Assembly (NCBI RefSeq): GCF_003014555.1
Contig: NZ_PYGE01000024.1
Span: forward strand, 1 to 64,000
DNA: 64,000 bases
Source of the DNA: Haloactinopolyspora alba
GTDB lineage: Bacteria > Actinomycetota > Actinomycetes > Jiangellales > Jiangellaceae
Direction: 5' to 3'
Every line of letters starts with the position of its first letter. The first letter of the stretch is position 1. The notes beneath the pieces are model-generated. The model was given only the letters and a program-made list of their open reading frames with translations, had not been told where the DNA came from and searched no databases. Of this stretch, positions 55,377 to 64,000 are shown piece after piece. Made by a program: the position numbers and the translations under genes.

Positions 55377-57019
55377 CCGAGGTCGCGGCCGGCGTCGGAA
55401 TCGACGAGCAGCTGCTCGAGCCGTACGGCCGAACCGCCGCGAAGGTCTCGCTCGACGCGATCGACCACCTGGCCGACCGGCCGAGAGCGAAGTACGTCGT
55501 GGTCACGGCCATCACGCCGACTCCGCTGGGCGAGGGCAAGACGACGACGACCGTGGGGCTCGGGCAGGCGTTCGGCCAGCTGAGTCTGCCCGGCATGGTC
55601 GCCGTGCGGCAGCCGTCCATGGGTCCCACGTTCGGCATCAAGGGCGGCGCGGCCGGCGGCGGCTACGCCCAGGTCGCCCCGATGGAGGCGCTGAACCTGC
55701 ACCTCACCGGCGACATGCACGCGGTCACCGCCGCGCACAACCTGCTCGCCGCGATGGTCGACAACCACCTGCACAAGGGCAACGCGCTCGGGCTGGACCC
55801 GCACGCCGTGAGCTGGCGGCGCGTGATCGACGTGAACGACCGCGACCTGCGCCAGATCGTGTCCGGGCTCGGCGGGCGCGCCGACGGCTCGCCGCGGCAG
55901 ACGGGCTTCGACATCACCGCCGCCAGCGAGGTCATGGCCATCCTGGCGCTGTGCACGTCGCTGCAGGACCTGCGCGCCCGGCTCGGCCGCATCGTCGTGG
56001 GCTACGACTACGACGGACAGCCGGTGACCGCGGAGATGCTGCGCGCGGCCGGGGCGATGTGCGTCATCCTGCGTGACGCGATCAAGCCCAACCTGATGCA
56101 GACCGTCGAACAGACGCCGGTGCTGGTGCACTGCGGACCGTTCGGCAACATCGCGCACGGCAACTCCTCGATCGTGGCCGACCGCATCGGCATCCGCGCC
56201 GCGGACTACCTGGTCACCGAGGCCGGGTTCGGCGCGGACATGGGCGCGGAGCGGTTCTTCAACATCAAGTGCCGTGCTTCCGGGCTCACCCCCGACGCGG
56301 CAGTCGTGGTCGCGACGGTGCGCGGGCTCAAGGCCCACTCCGGCAAGTACACCGTCGTCGCCGGGCGCCCGCTGCCGGAGGCGATGCTCGAGGAGAGCCC
56401 CGACGACGTCCGCGCCGGCGCGGAGAACCTGCGCCGCCAGATCGCCAACGTGCGCCGGCACGGCGTGACGCCGGTGGTCGCCGTGAACGCCTTCCCCACC
56501 GACCACGACAGCGAGCAGCGCGCGATCCTCCACGTCGCCGCCGAGGAAGGGGTGCGGGCCGCGGTCAGCACGCACTTCACCGAGGGCGGCAAGGGCGCGA
56601 TCGAGCTCGCCGAAGCCGTCATCGACGCCTGCGACGAACCGTCGGGGTTCGACCTGCTCTACCCGGACGAGCTCCCCCTCGTGGACAAGATCGACACCGT
56701 CGCGCGGCAGATCTACGGCGCCGACGGCATCGACGTCTCTCCCACGGCCGCGCGGCAGCTGGAGACCTACGAACGCAACGGTTTCGGCTCGTTGCCGGTC
56801 TGCATCGCCAAGACCCACCTGTCACTGTCCGCCGATCCGGCCCTGAAGGGCGCGCCGTCCGGGTGGCGGCTGCCGGTACGGGAGGTTCGGGCCTCCGCCG
56901 GGGCCGGGTTCGTCTACCCGATCTGCGGCGAGATGCGCACCATGCCGGGCCTGTCGTCGTCGCCGGCTGCCGAGCGCATCGACATCGACGCGAACGGAGA
57001 GGTGGTCGGTCTGTCATGA
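55322..57019 (+). CDS. fhs: Formate--tetrahydrofolate ligase
   Basis: This 565-residue enzyme has the P-loop TPLGEGKTTTT (67-77), GPTFGIKGGAAGGGYAQV and the ligand segment FGNIAHGNSSI. It joins formate to THF with ATP, and in a catabolic operon may run in reverse to release formate and save ATP. ATG 55322 with GGAGGTGA upstream gives the normal N-terminus (PSDLEIS). Confidence 0.96.
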   Translation: MVFPSDLEISRSAVLQPLTEVAAGVGIDEQLLEPYGRTAAKVSLDAIDHLADRPRAKYVVVTAITPTPLGEGKTTTTVGLGQAFGQLSLPGMVAVRQPSMGPTFGIKGGAAGGGYAQVAPMEALNLHLTGDMHAVTAAHNLLAAMVDNHLHKGNALGLDPHAVSWRRVIDVNDRDLRQIVSGLGGRADGSPRQTGFDITAASEVMAILALCTSLQDLRARLGRIVVGYDYDGQPVTAEMLRAAGAMCVILRDAIKPNLMQTVEQTPVLVHCGPFGNIAHGNSSIVADRIGIRAADYLVTEAGFGADMGAERFFNIKCRASGLTPDAAVVVATVRGLKAHSGKYTVVAGRPLPEAMLEESPDDVRAGAENLRRQIANVRRHGVTPVVAVNAFPTDHDSEQRAILHVAAEEGVRAAVSTHFTEGGKGAIELAEAVIDACDEPSGFDLLYPDELPLVDKIDTVARQIYGADGIDVSPTAARQLETYERNGFGSLPVCIAKTHLSLSADPALKGAPSGWRLPVREVRASAGAGFVYPICGEMRTMPGLSSSPAAERIDIDANGEVVGLS

Positions 57020-57501
57020 CACCCGCAGGCTGGGAGCGCGGCGACTACCTGGACCGCCCGCTGCGCGATCTGCTCGACGACACCGGCGGTCACGACGCCC
57101 TGCCGGCGGCAGGCACGGTCGTGGCCACCACTGCCGCGCTCGCCTCGGCGCTCGTCGTCAAGATCGCCAGACGCTCCCGGTCGTACCGGCCGGACGCCGA
57201 CGAGCTCGTCGCCCGCGCCGAGAAGCTGCTGGCCACGGTGGTGCCGCACATCAGTGGCGACGCCGCCCTGTACGCAGCCGTGTTGCACGAGCGCAGCGCG
57301 GCGAACCTGCGAGCGGCCATGATCCCGCCCCGCGTCGTGGCCGAGACGAGCACCGCCGTCGCGGAGCTCGCCGCCGACCTCGCCGACACCGGTAACCCCG
57401 CGCTGGCCCACGACGCGGCCGCCGCGCACCGCCTCGCCACCACCGCCGCGGACGTCGCGGCGTCCCTCACGGCCGCCAACGACCCACGGGAGGACTCATG
57501 A
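57016..57501 (+). CDS. Cyclodeaminase/cyclohydrolase family protein
   Basis: This 161-residue helical protein belongs to the formiminotransferase-cyclodeaminase C-terminal family (LPAAGTVVATTAALASALVVKIARRS). Some members deaminate formimino-THF, while others (FchA) hydrolyse 5,10-methenyl-THF. Next to Fhs the second role fits best. ATG 57016 overlaps the fhs stop (ATGA). It is shorter than typical FchA proteins. Confidence 0.82.
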   Translation: MTPAGWERGDYLDRPLRDLLDDTGGHDALPAAGTVVATTAALASALVVKIARRSRSYRPDADELVARAEKLLATVVPHISGDAALYAAVLHERSAANLRAAMIPPRVVAETSTAVAELAADLADTGNPALAHDAAAAHRLATTAADVAASLTAANDPREDS

Positions 57502-60050
57502 GCAGCCTGCCGGAACGAGCCGACGTCGTCGTCATCGGCGCCGGAATCGTCGGGAACTCCATCGTCCACCATCTCGCCGACCGCGGGTGGCGCAACATCG
57601 TGCTACTGGACAAGGGACCGCTGCCGGACCCCGGCGGGTCGACCGGGCACGCGTCCAACTTCATCTTCCCGGTGGACCACTCGAAGGAGATCACCGCGCT
57701 GACGCTGGACTCGATGCGCCAGTACGAGAAGTTCGGCACGCTGACCACCTGCGGCGGTGTCGAGATCTCGCGGACCGAGGAACGCGACCAGGAGCTGCTG
57801 CGCCGGATGTCCTCGGCGACGTCGTGGGGCGTGCCCGCCGAGATGATCTCGCCGGCGCGGGTCGGCGAGCTGGTCCCGTTCGTCGACACCAGCCTGATCC
57901 GGACGGCGTTCTGGACGCCGTCGGTCGCGGTCGTCGACCCCCTGCAGACCGGCGCGCTGATGCGCGAGCACGCCCGTGCCCTCGGCGCGCTCACCGTGTC
58001 GGCCAACACCGAGGTGCTGGGCATCGACACCGAGGAGGCCGGCACGCCGGGGACGCGTACCGTCCGCACCGTCCATACCGACAAAGGCGACATCGAGACC
58101 GACACGGTCGTCGTGGCCTGCGGCGTCTGGAGCCGCCGCATCGCCGGGATGGCCGGGGCCAGCATCCCGTTGACACCCGCGGTGCACCAGATGATCGACG
58201 TGGGTCCGATCCCCGAGCTCGCCGCCACCGGCCAGGAGATCGCGTACCCGATCGTCCGCGACATGGACCCGCTGATGTACGAGCGGCAGAGCGGGGCCGA
58301 CCTGGAGGTCGGCTCGTACGCCCACCGGCCGATCCTGCACGACCCGGACGACATCCCGTCGATCGCCGCTTCTGCGCTGTCGCCGACGCAGCTGCCGTTC
58401 ACCCAGGAGGACTTCGACCCGCAGCTGGCGACCGCCCTGGAACTGTTCGGGCCGATCCTCGACCGCGAGGAGGTGGGGGTGCGCCACGCCATCAACGGGC
58501 TGCTGTCACTGACTCCCGACGGCTCCCCCGTCCTCGGTGAGACGCCAGAGGTGCGCGGGCTGTGGTCGGCCGCCGCTGTGTGGATCAAGGAGGGCCCGGG
58601 CGTCGGCCGGATGGTCGCCGAGTGGATGACGGACGGCTCGGCCGAGATCGACCTGCACAGCGCCGACATCGCGCGCTTCTACCCGAACCAGCGCGCCGCC
58701 ACGCACGTCCGTGCGCGGGCGTCCGAAGGGTTCAACAAGACCTACGGCATCGTGCACCCGCGGGAGCAGTGGGAGTCCAGCCGCGGGCAGCGGTTGTCGC
58801 CGTTCTTCGCCCGCGAGCGTGAGCTCGGAGCGCAGTTCTTCGAGGTCGGCGGCTGGGAGCGACCGCACTGGTACGAGTCCAACAGGCATCTGCTCGAGGA
58901 GATGCAGCCGCACGCTCCGGCCCCGGAGATGCTGCGCGAACGGCCCGCGGAGTGGGACGGGCGCTGGTGGTCACCGATCACCAATGCCGAGCACCTGGCG
59001 ATGCGCGAACGCGCCGCGATGATCGACCTGAGCGCCTTCGCCCACTTCGACGTGGCCGGCCCGGGTGCGCTCGACTACGTCCAGCGGATGGTCGTGGCGC
59101 AGGTGGACCGCCCGGTCGGGCGGATCATGTACACGCCGGTTCTCTCCCCCGGCGGCGGCTTCCGCAGCGACCTCACGGTGGTCCGGCTGGGCACGCGGCA
59201 CTTCCGCATCGTCACCGGCGGCGCGGACGGCGCACGCGACCTGCAGTGGTTCACGACGCACCTGCCGTCGGACGGCTCCGTGACGCTCACCGATCTCACC
59301 TCCGCGACGTGCACCGTCGGCCTGTGGGGACCACGGGCGCGGGACATCCTCGGCGAGCTGACCGCCGACGACGTCAGCCACGAGGGGTTCGGGTTCGGCA
59401 CCGCCCGGTGGCTGACCGTCGACACCGTGCCGGTCCTGGCGCTGCGGATCTCCTACGTCGGCGACCTCGGTTGGGAGCTGCACGCACCGTTCGACCAGGG
59501 CCGGCGGCTCTGGGACGCCGTCGAGGAGGCCGGCCGCCCGCACGGGGTGGTCCCGGCGGGCATCGGCGTCTACGGCACGACCGGCCGGCTCGAGAAGGGC
59601 TACCGGCTGATGGGCGCGGAGCTCGAAGCCGAATACGACCCGGTCGAGGCCGGTCTGGCGCTGCCGAAGGTGAAGGACGCCGACTTCGTCGGCCGGGACG
59701 CCTACCTGCGTGCCCGCGGGCACGACCCGGTCGCCACCCTGTGCACGCTGACCGTCGACGACCACCACGACAGCGGTGGCACCCGGCGCTACCCGCAGGG
59801 CGGCGAGCCGATCCTCACCCCGGACGGCGAGCGCATCGTCGACCGCAAGGGCCGCGGCTCGTACGTCACCAGTGCCGGCTCCGGGCCCTCGGTGGGCCGG
59901 TACCTGCTCATGGCGTACCTGCCGCCCGAGCACGCGGTGGAGGGCACCGCGCTGACGGTCGGCTACATGGGCGAGCGCTACCCGGTGACCGTCGCCCGCG
60001 CCGGCCGGACGCCGCTGTTCGACCCGGACGACGAGCGGATGAAGAGGTGA
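57498..60050 (+). CDS. FAD-dependent dimethylglycine/sarcosine dehydrogenase-like protein with GcvT domain
   Basis: This 850-residue two-part enzyme has an N-terminal DAO oxidoreductase with VVVIGAGIVGNS (G14, G16, G19) and H51 in STGHAS, the position that binds FAD covalently in dimethylglycine dehydrogenase. The C-terminal ~400 residues form the FAO-M and GcvT THF-binding domains. It would oxidise an N-methyl group to 5,10-methylene-THF and pass electrons to ETF. ATGA coupling to the previous gene. Confidence 0.9.
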   Translation: MSSLPERADVVVIGAGIVGNSIVHHLADRGWRNIVLLDKGPLPDPGGSTGHASNFIFPVDHSKEITALTLDSMRQYEKFGTLTTCGGVEISRTEERDQELLRRMSSATSWGVPAEMISPARVGELVPFVDTSLIRTAFWTPSVAVVDPLQTGALMREHARALGALTVSANTEVLGIDTEEAGTPGTRTVRTVHTDKGDIETDTVVVACGVWSRRIAGMAGASIPLTPAVHQMIDVGPIPELAATGQEIAYPIVRDMDPLMYERQSGADLEVGSYAHRPILHDPDDIPSIAASALSPTQLPFTQEDFDPQLATALELFGPILDREEVGVRHAINGLLSLTPDGSPVLGETPEVRGLWSAAAVWIKEGPGVGRMVAEWMTDGSAEIDLHSADIARFYPNQRAATHVRARASEGFNKTYGIVHPREQWESSRGQRLSPFFARERELGAQFFEVGGWERPHWYESNRHLLEEMQPHAPAPEMLRERPAEWDGRWWSPITNAEHLAMRERAAMIDLSAFAHFDVAGPGALDYVQRMVVAQVDRPVGRIMYTPVLSPGGGFRSDLTVVRLGTRHFRIVTGGADGARDLQWFTTHLPSDGSVTLTDLTSATCTVGLWGPRARDILGELTADDVSHEGFGFGTARWLTVDTVPVLALRISYVGDLGWELHAPFDQGRRLWDAVEEAGRPHGVVPAGIGVYGTTGRLEKGYRLMGAELEAEYDPVEAGLALPKVKDADFVGRDAYLRARGHDPVATLCTLTVDDHHDSGGTRRYPQGGEPILTPDGERIVDRKGRGSYVTSAGSGPSVGRYLLMAYLPPEHAVEGTALTVGYMGERYPVTVARAGRTPLFDPDDERMKR

Positions 60051-60055
60051 TGGCG

Positions 60056-60826
60056 ATGGACATCTGCGTCTGCGTGAAACGGGTCCCGGGCACCGGCTCG
60101 ACGATCCTGCTGACCGACGACGGCATGAACGTCGACACCCGGCACCTCGGCTTCACCATCGGCCCGCACGAGGAGTGCGCGGTCGAGGAGGCGGTGCAGA
60201 TCGTCACCGCGCACGGCGGCAGCGTCACGGTGCTGACCGCCGGCCCGCCGGAGGCCGAGGAGCAGCTGCGCTACGCACTGTCGCTCGGCGCCGACCGCGG
60301 CGTGCTGATCGACACCGGGCCGGAGGAGCTCGACGCCGAGCAGACCGCTTCGGCGCTGACCCAGGCGATCCGGCAGCTCGAGTCCGGCGGCTCCCGGTTC
60401 GACATGCTGCTGTTCGGCAACGAGTCGGCCGACGCGAGCCACTACCAGGTCGGCATCCGGGTGGCGTGCGCTCTGGAGCTGCCGATGGTCGGCGGCGTCA
60501 AGGGCATCCAGATCGACGAGGCGGCCGGAACCCTGGACCTGCGCCGCGACGCCGCCGGCGGCATCGAGGTGTACCGGACACCGCTGCCCGCGGCCGTCGC
60601 CGTCGCCGAGGGCCTCAACCTGCCGCGCTACCCGAGCATGCGCGGCCGGTTGCGCGCCATGAAGGCGCGGCTGGACACCGTCGAGGTGCAGCTGGAGCCC
60701 GGCGGGCTGCGCAAGCGCGGACTGCGTCGGCCGGCCGAGCAGGGTTCGCAGACCGTGATGTTGGGCACCGGCCCCGAGGCCGCGGACGCGGTCGCGGACG
60801 TGCTCGAAGAGCTGGGGGTGGTGTAG
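60056..60826 (+). CDS. etfB: Electron transfer flavoprotein beta subunit
   Basis: This 256-residue protein has the ETF-beta features CVCVKRVPGTGS, NTDDGMN-like segment, LFGNESADASHYQVG and the final PSMRGRLRAMKA loop that binds AMP. It forms a heterodimer with the next product. ATG 60056 has GAGGTG 6 bases upstream; ATG 60050 overlaps the previous stop. Confidence 0.94.
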   Translation: MDICVCVKRVPGTGSTILLTDDGMNVDTRHLGFTIGPHEECAVEEAVQIVTAHGGSVTVLTAGPPEAEEQLRYALSLGADRGVLIDTGPEELDAEQTASALTQAIRQLESGGSRFDMLLFGNESADASHYQVGIRVACALELPMVGGVKGIQIDEAAGTLDLRRDAAGGIEVYRTPLPAAVAVAEGLNLPRYPSMRGRLRAMKARLDTVEVQLEPGGLRKRGLRRPAEQGSQTVMLGTGPEAADAVADVLEELGVV

Positions 60827-61840
60827 ATGACCGTGCTGGCGATCGTCGAGCACGACGGTGGTGTCCCGACGGCCGGGTCGCTGCAGGCCGTGGCCGTGGC
60901 CGCCCAGGTGGGCGGCACCGGCTCGGCCGAGGCGGTGGCGTTCGGCCCGGGCGCCGAGCTGCTGCGTCCCCGATTGGTCACAGCCGGGGTCGCGCGGTTG
61001 CATGTCCTCGAGCACGACCTGCTGGACGACTACTCGCCGGAGACGTGGGGTGAGTCGCTGGCCCAGCTGGTCGGGCAGTTGCGCCCGGACGGGGTCGTCG
61101 CCGCCGGCACCGACCGCGGCAACGAGCTGATGGCCCAGGCCGCCGCCCGGGCAGGGCTGCCGTTCGCCGCGAACTGCGTGGCTGTCGACGGCGGAACCGG
61201 CACATCGCCGGCATGGCAGCTCACCCGCGCCCGCGTGGGCGGGCTGCTGTACGAGGACGCCGATCTGACGGCTTCGGTGAAGATGCTCTCGCTGGCCGCG
61301 GGGGTCGAGGTCGCCACGGCGCCGTCGGCCGCCGACTCGCACGAGCTGCCGGTGGAGGTCTTCACGCCGGAGCTGCCCGCGGACTTCGCGTACAGCAGGG
61401 TCGTCGAGCGGGCCGGGCACACCACCGGCGTGACGTTGGCCACGGCACCGGTGGTGGTCTCCGGCGGTCGTGGCGTGGCCAGCGCCGAAGGGTTCGCCCC
61501 CCTCGAGGAGCTGGCCGAGCTGGTCGGCGGCGCGGTCGGCTGTTCGCGTGTGGCGACCAACAACGGCTGGCGCCCACACAGCGACCAGGTCGGGCAGACC
61601 GGCACCAGGATCGCGCCGGACCTGTACATCGCGTGCGGCATCAGTGGAGCGACGCAGCACTGGGTCGGCTGCATGAACGCCAAGGCCATCCTCGCGATCA
61701 ACACAGATCCCGAGGCGCCGATGGTCACCCGCGCGACGTACGCGGTCATCGGCGACGTCCAGGACGTTCTCCCGGCCGTCATCGCCGCCGTCCGGCGTCG
61801 CGCGGGGGCCTCCACCGGACGTCGACCGGCGTTGACGTGA
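60827..61840 (+). CDS. etfA: Electron transfer flavoprotein alpha subunit
   Basis: This 337-residue protein ends in the FAD-binding ETF-alpha domain: VVSGGRGV, VGQTGTRIAPDLYIACGISGATQH and INTDPEAPM. With EtfB it would carry electrons from the DAO/GcvT dehydrogenase to ETF:quinone oxidoreductase, which is not in the window. It starts directly after the etfB stop. Confidence 0.95.
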   Translation: MTVLAIVEHDGGVPTAGSLQAVAVAAQVGGTGSAEAVAFGPGAELLRPRLVTAGVARLHVLEHDLLDDYSPETWGESLAQLVGQLRPDGVVAAGTDRGNELMAQAAARAGLPFAANCVAVDGGTGTSPAWQLTRARVGGLLYEDADLTASVKMLSLAAGVEVATAPSAADSHELPVEVFTPELPADFAYSRVVERAGHTTGVTLATAPVVVSGGRGVASAEGFAPLEELAELVGGAVGCSRVATNNGWRPHSDQVGQTGTRIAPDLYIACGISGATQHWVGCMNAKAILAINTDPEAPMVTRATYAVIGDVQDVLPAVIAAVRRRAGASTGRRPALT

Positions 61841-61858
61841 CCATCGGGTCGGTACACT
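61832..61858 (+). promoter_or_regulatory. Candidate internal promoter of the IclR gene
   Basis: TTGACG (61832-61837) and TACACT (61853-61858) are separated by 15 bases at the etfA 3' end. The expected transcription start falls near GTG 61867, so the regulator mRNA could be leaderless. Confidence 0.45.
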
Positions 61859-61866
61859 CGCCAGAT

Positions 61867-62673
61867 GTGGACCCCGACAACAACGCCCGCGCGCCCGGCC
61901 ACGTGCAGTCGGTCGAGCGCGCCATAGCGATCCTGGAGTTTCTCGCCGGCAACGAATGGTCGGGGGCCACCGACGTGGGCAACGAGCTCGGTGTCCACAA
62001 GTCGACGGCGTTTCGCCTGCTCAACACGTTGGAGAGCAGGGGGTTGGTCGAGCAGCACATCGAGAGCGGCAAGTACCGCCTGGGGTTCGGCCTGGTGCAC
62101 CTGGCCAACTCGGTCACGGTGGGCCCGGACGTCACCCGGCAGGCACAGCCGGGGTGCACCTGGCTGGCCGGTCAGACCGAGGAAACCGTGACGTTGTCGG
62201 TGCTGGAAGATTTCGAATCGGTCACGATCGACCAGATCATGTCCACGTCCACGGTCGCGAGCCGTAGCTGGCTGGGCCGGCGCACACCGCTGCACTGCAC
62301 GTCGCCGGGCAAGGTCTTCCTGGCGTACCTGCCCGAGGACAAGCAGGCCGAGATCATGGCCGGCCCGCACACCGGATTCACCGAGTACACCATCACCGAC
62401 CCGGCCGCGCTGCGCGACGAGATCGACCGGGTCCGCCTCGACGGGTTCGCGTCGAGCTACGAGGAGTTCGAGGAGGGACTCAGCGCAGCCGCGGCGCCGG
62501 TGTGCGCGGTCGACGGCACCGTCGTGGCCGCCATCGGCATCTCCGGCCCGTCGTACCGCCTCGACCACGAGCAGCTCAAAGCGCTGGCACCGATCGTGCG
62601 CGAAGCCGCCGACCGGGCCTCGACCGGGTTCGGCTACGCGCAGCTGTCCGCGGACATCGCCCGGGAGAACTGA
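61867..62673 (+). CDS. IclR family transcriptional regulator
   Basis: This 268-residue protein has an N-terminal winged helix (about 14-75, with HKSTAFRLLNTLESRGL) and an IclR effector domain with PLHCTSPGKVFLAYL and the final helices. It likely senses an intermediate of the methyl-group pathway and controls the operon. The GTG at 61867 fits the internal promoter; GTG 61837, in a GTGA overlap with the etfA stop, gives 278 residues. Confidence 0.92.
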   Translation: MDPDNNARAPGHVQSVERAIAILEFLAGNEWSGATDVGNELGVHKSTAFRLLNTLESRGLVEQHIESGKYRLGFGLVHLANSVTVGPDVTRQAQPGCTWLAGQTEETVTLSVLEDFESVTIDQIMSTSTVASRSWLGRRTPLHCTSPGKVFLAYLPEDKQAEIMAGPHTGFTEYTITDPAALRDEIDRVRLDGFASSYEEFEEGLSAAAAPVCAVDGTVVAAIGISGPSYRLDHEQLKALAPIVREAADRASTGFGYAQLSADIAREN

Positions 62674-62685
62674 CGACGCCGCGGG

Positions 62686-63552
62686 CTACGACGCCCGCAG
62701 CTTCGCCCGCTCGGCGGCGACGTCGAAGTCGGCGGGCGGCCAGTCCAGGTCCATGGCCCGCAGCCGGTCGACCACCAGGTGCGCCACCGCCAGGTTGCGG
62801 TACCACTTGCGATCGGCCGGCACGACGTGCCACGGCGCGGCGTCGGTGTGACAACGGCTCAACGCCAGCTCGTAGGCGTGCTGGTACTCGTCCCACAACG
62901 CGCGGTCGGCGAGGTCGCTCGGTGCGTACTTCCAGTGTTTCTCCGGGTTCTCGAGCCGTTCGCCGAGCCGTTCCTTCTGTTCCGCGCGAGAAATGTGCAA
63001 CATGACTTTGAGCACCGAGCAGCCGGACTCGACGAGTTCGGCCTCGAACGCGTTGATCGCGGCATACCGTCGCTCGATGACGTCAGGGGTGGACAGCTTG
63101 CGCACACGCGCGGCGAGCACGTCCTCGTAATGGCTGCGGTCGAACACGCCCACCTGGCCGGGCCGCGGCAGCGCCTGCCGGATGCGCCACAGGAAACCGC
63201 GGCGGCGCTCCTCGGGCGTCGGCGCCCCGAACGCCCGGATGCTGACGCCCTGCGGATCCATCAGCCCCACCGTCTTGCGCATGGTGCCGCCCTTGCCGGA
63301 GGTGTCCATGCCCTGCAGCACCAGCAACAGCCTGCGGTGTCCGCCGGTGCGTCCGTGCGCGTAGAGGCGCTCCTGCAGCTCGTCGATGGCCGGTTCCAGC
63401 GCCTGCAGCGCCGCGCGCCCGTCGGATTTGCCGCCGTCGAACCCCGGTGTGGCACGCGTGTCGAGCGCGCTCAGCTCGAGGTGGTCCGGATCGACGCGCA
63501 GCAGCTGCGACCAGGTGCGCTTCTCCGCCGGGTTCGTCGCCTTCTTCGGCAC
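62686..63552 (-). CDS. ppk2: Polyphosphate kinase 2 family protein
   Basis: This 288-residue PPK2-type kinase has Walker A GMDTSGKGGT (81-90), Walker B DRSHYEDVL and the lid segment around R119. It transfers phosphate between polyphosphate and nucleotides. GTG 63552 has GAGAGGAG upstream; a longer frame overlaps the divergent gene's promoter and is rejected. It converges with the IclR gene, 12 bases apart. Confidence 0.93.
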   Translation of the reverse strand: MPKKATNPAEKRTWSQLLRVDPDHLELSALDTRATPGFDGGKSDGRAALQALEPAIDELQERLYAHGRTGGHRRLLLVLQGMDTSGKGGTMRKTVGLMDPQGVSIRAFGAPTPEERRRGFLWRIRQALPRPGQVGVFDRSHYEDVLAARVRKLSTPDVIERRYAAINAFEAELVESGCSVLKVMLHISRAEQKERLGERLENPEKHWKYAPSDLADRALWDEYQHAYELALSRCHTDAAPWHVVPADRKWYRNLAVAHLVVDRLRAMDLDWPPADFDVAAERAKLRAS

Positions 63553-63646
63553 CCGACTCCTCTCGGTGATGCTCGCGGCGAATTCGCTAAACTGAGCGAT
63601 TCGAAAACCGCCGAAATGGCCGGACGAGGAGATCTTCTTCCAAGTT

Positions 63647-64000
63647 ATGGATACTGACGTCACGCTGTCAAATCGCCCCGCGGGGGCCCAGGACGACGCG
63701 GTTCGCGCGGAGCAGCCGTACATTTCCCGCCTGTACGAACGGCTCGATCTGCTGCGGGAACGGACCGCCGCCCGGCTGGCGGAGCTGTACAAGCAGCGCG
63801 GCGGCACGCACCAGGCGGTCTGGGACCGCGAGGCCTTCGTCGCCCGCGACGTCGAACGGCTGGAGCGCCTCGGGACGGTCGACCGCGGGCTGTGCTTCGG
63901 CCGGCTGGACTTCGACGGCCGGGCGACGTCCTACATCGGCAGGATCGGCCTGTCCGACGACGACTACGAGACCATGCTCGTCGACTGGCGTGCTCCGGCG
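63647..64000 (+). CDS. HelD/HelR-type RNA polymerase-associated ATPase (N-terminal part)
   Basis: The 118 visible residues begin MDTDVTLSNRPAGAQDD and include ISRLYERLDLLRERTAARLAEL, QAVWDREAFVARDVERL and YIGRIGLSD...DWRAPA, the conserved opening of UvrD-like HelD proteins that eject stalled RNA polymerase. The ATPase motifs lie beyond the window. Some relatives give rifamycin tolerance. ATG 63647 is likely but its ribosome site is distant. Confidence 0.85.
   Translation, partial: MDTDVTLSNRPAGAQDDAVRAEQPYISRLYERLDLLRERTAARLAELYKQRGGTHQAVWDREAFVARDVERLERLGTVDRGLCFGRLDFDGRATSYIGRIGLSDDDYETMLVDWRAPA

Overview
This window is a chromosomal segment of a very GC-rich actinomycete. The evidence is GTG/TTG starts, dense ATGA/GTGA stop-start overlaps, an SsgA-family protein, the phosphatidylinositol mannoside genes, and gene order shared with other Actinomycetota (rSAM-hisS-glyoxalase II-cyclophilin-rel-apt-yajC-ruvBAC, then yebC-pdxT-pdxS-pimA-acyltransferase-pgsA and HIT-thrS). 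A Jiangella-like filamentous actinomycete is my guess; the sequence alone does not prove the genus.

Layout. 1-6 kb: a minus-strand operon for import of an unknown sugar-like compound (lipoprotein binding protein, two permeases, no ATPase), translationally coupled to a DegT-type aminotransferase and two amidohydrolase-fold proteins, one of which has lost its metal ligands. 6-12.8 kb: a TlrC-like ABC-F protein, aspS, an alanine/glycine:cation symporter, and a radical SAM protein split by a mini-intein inside its iron-sulfur motif. 13-25 kb: hisS, a metallo-hydrolase, cyclophilin, a DUF349 protein, rel, apt, yajC, ruvB-ruvA-ruvC, a small unknown protein, a triple 92-bp tandem repeat, yebC and pdxT. 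secD and secF, normally found between yajC and apt, are absent. 25-38 kb: LOG protein, TSUP permease, NUDIX, pdxS, the PI-mannoside genes (pimA, acyltransferase, pgsA), an EF-G2 paralogue, HIT hydrolase, a vapBC pair and thrS. 38-48 kb: ATP-grasp, ScyD/E-like, NYN-LOTUS, SsgA-family and CGNR proteins, pabC-pabB, four tRNAs (Val-CAC, Gly-GCC, Cys-GCA, Val-GAC), rsgA and an AidB-like acyl-CoA dehydrogenase.

48.8-52.9 kb: a sulfate-assimilation operon (sulfite reductase, zinc-ribbon protein, CysH, CysG-like siroheme enzyme) preceded by an unlisted 28-codon leader peptide with a Cys codon near its end. The reductase needs siroheme, and the last gene supplies part of that pathway.

53-62.7 kb: the most integrated system, eight co-oriented genes: a DmdA/GcvT-family THF-dependent demethylase, a methylene-THF reductase, formate-THF ligase, a cyclodeaminase/cyclohydrolase-family protein, a dimethylglycine dehydrogenase-like flavoprotein with a GcvT domain, both ETF subunits, and an IclR regulator. 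Together they could strip methyl groups from a methylated amine (or sulfonium) onto THF, oxidise them to formate and pass electrons to ETF. The window ends with PPK2 and the start of a HelD/HelR-type RNA polymerase-associated ATPase.

A repeated 3'-end element with the 20-base core GGAATTCCATGGTGAACGTG occurs three times, each time downstream of and co-oriented with a gene end.
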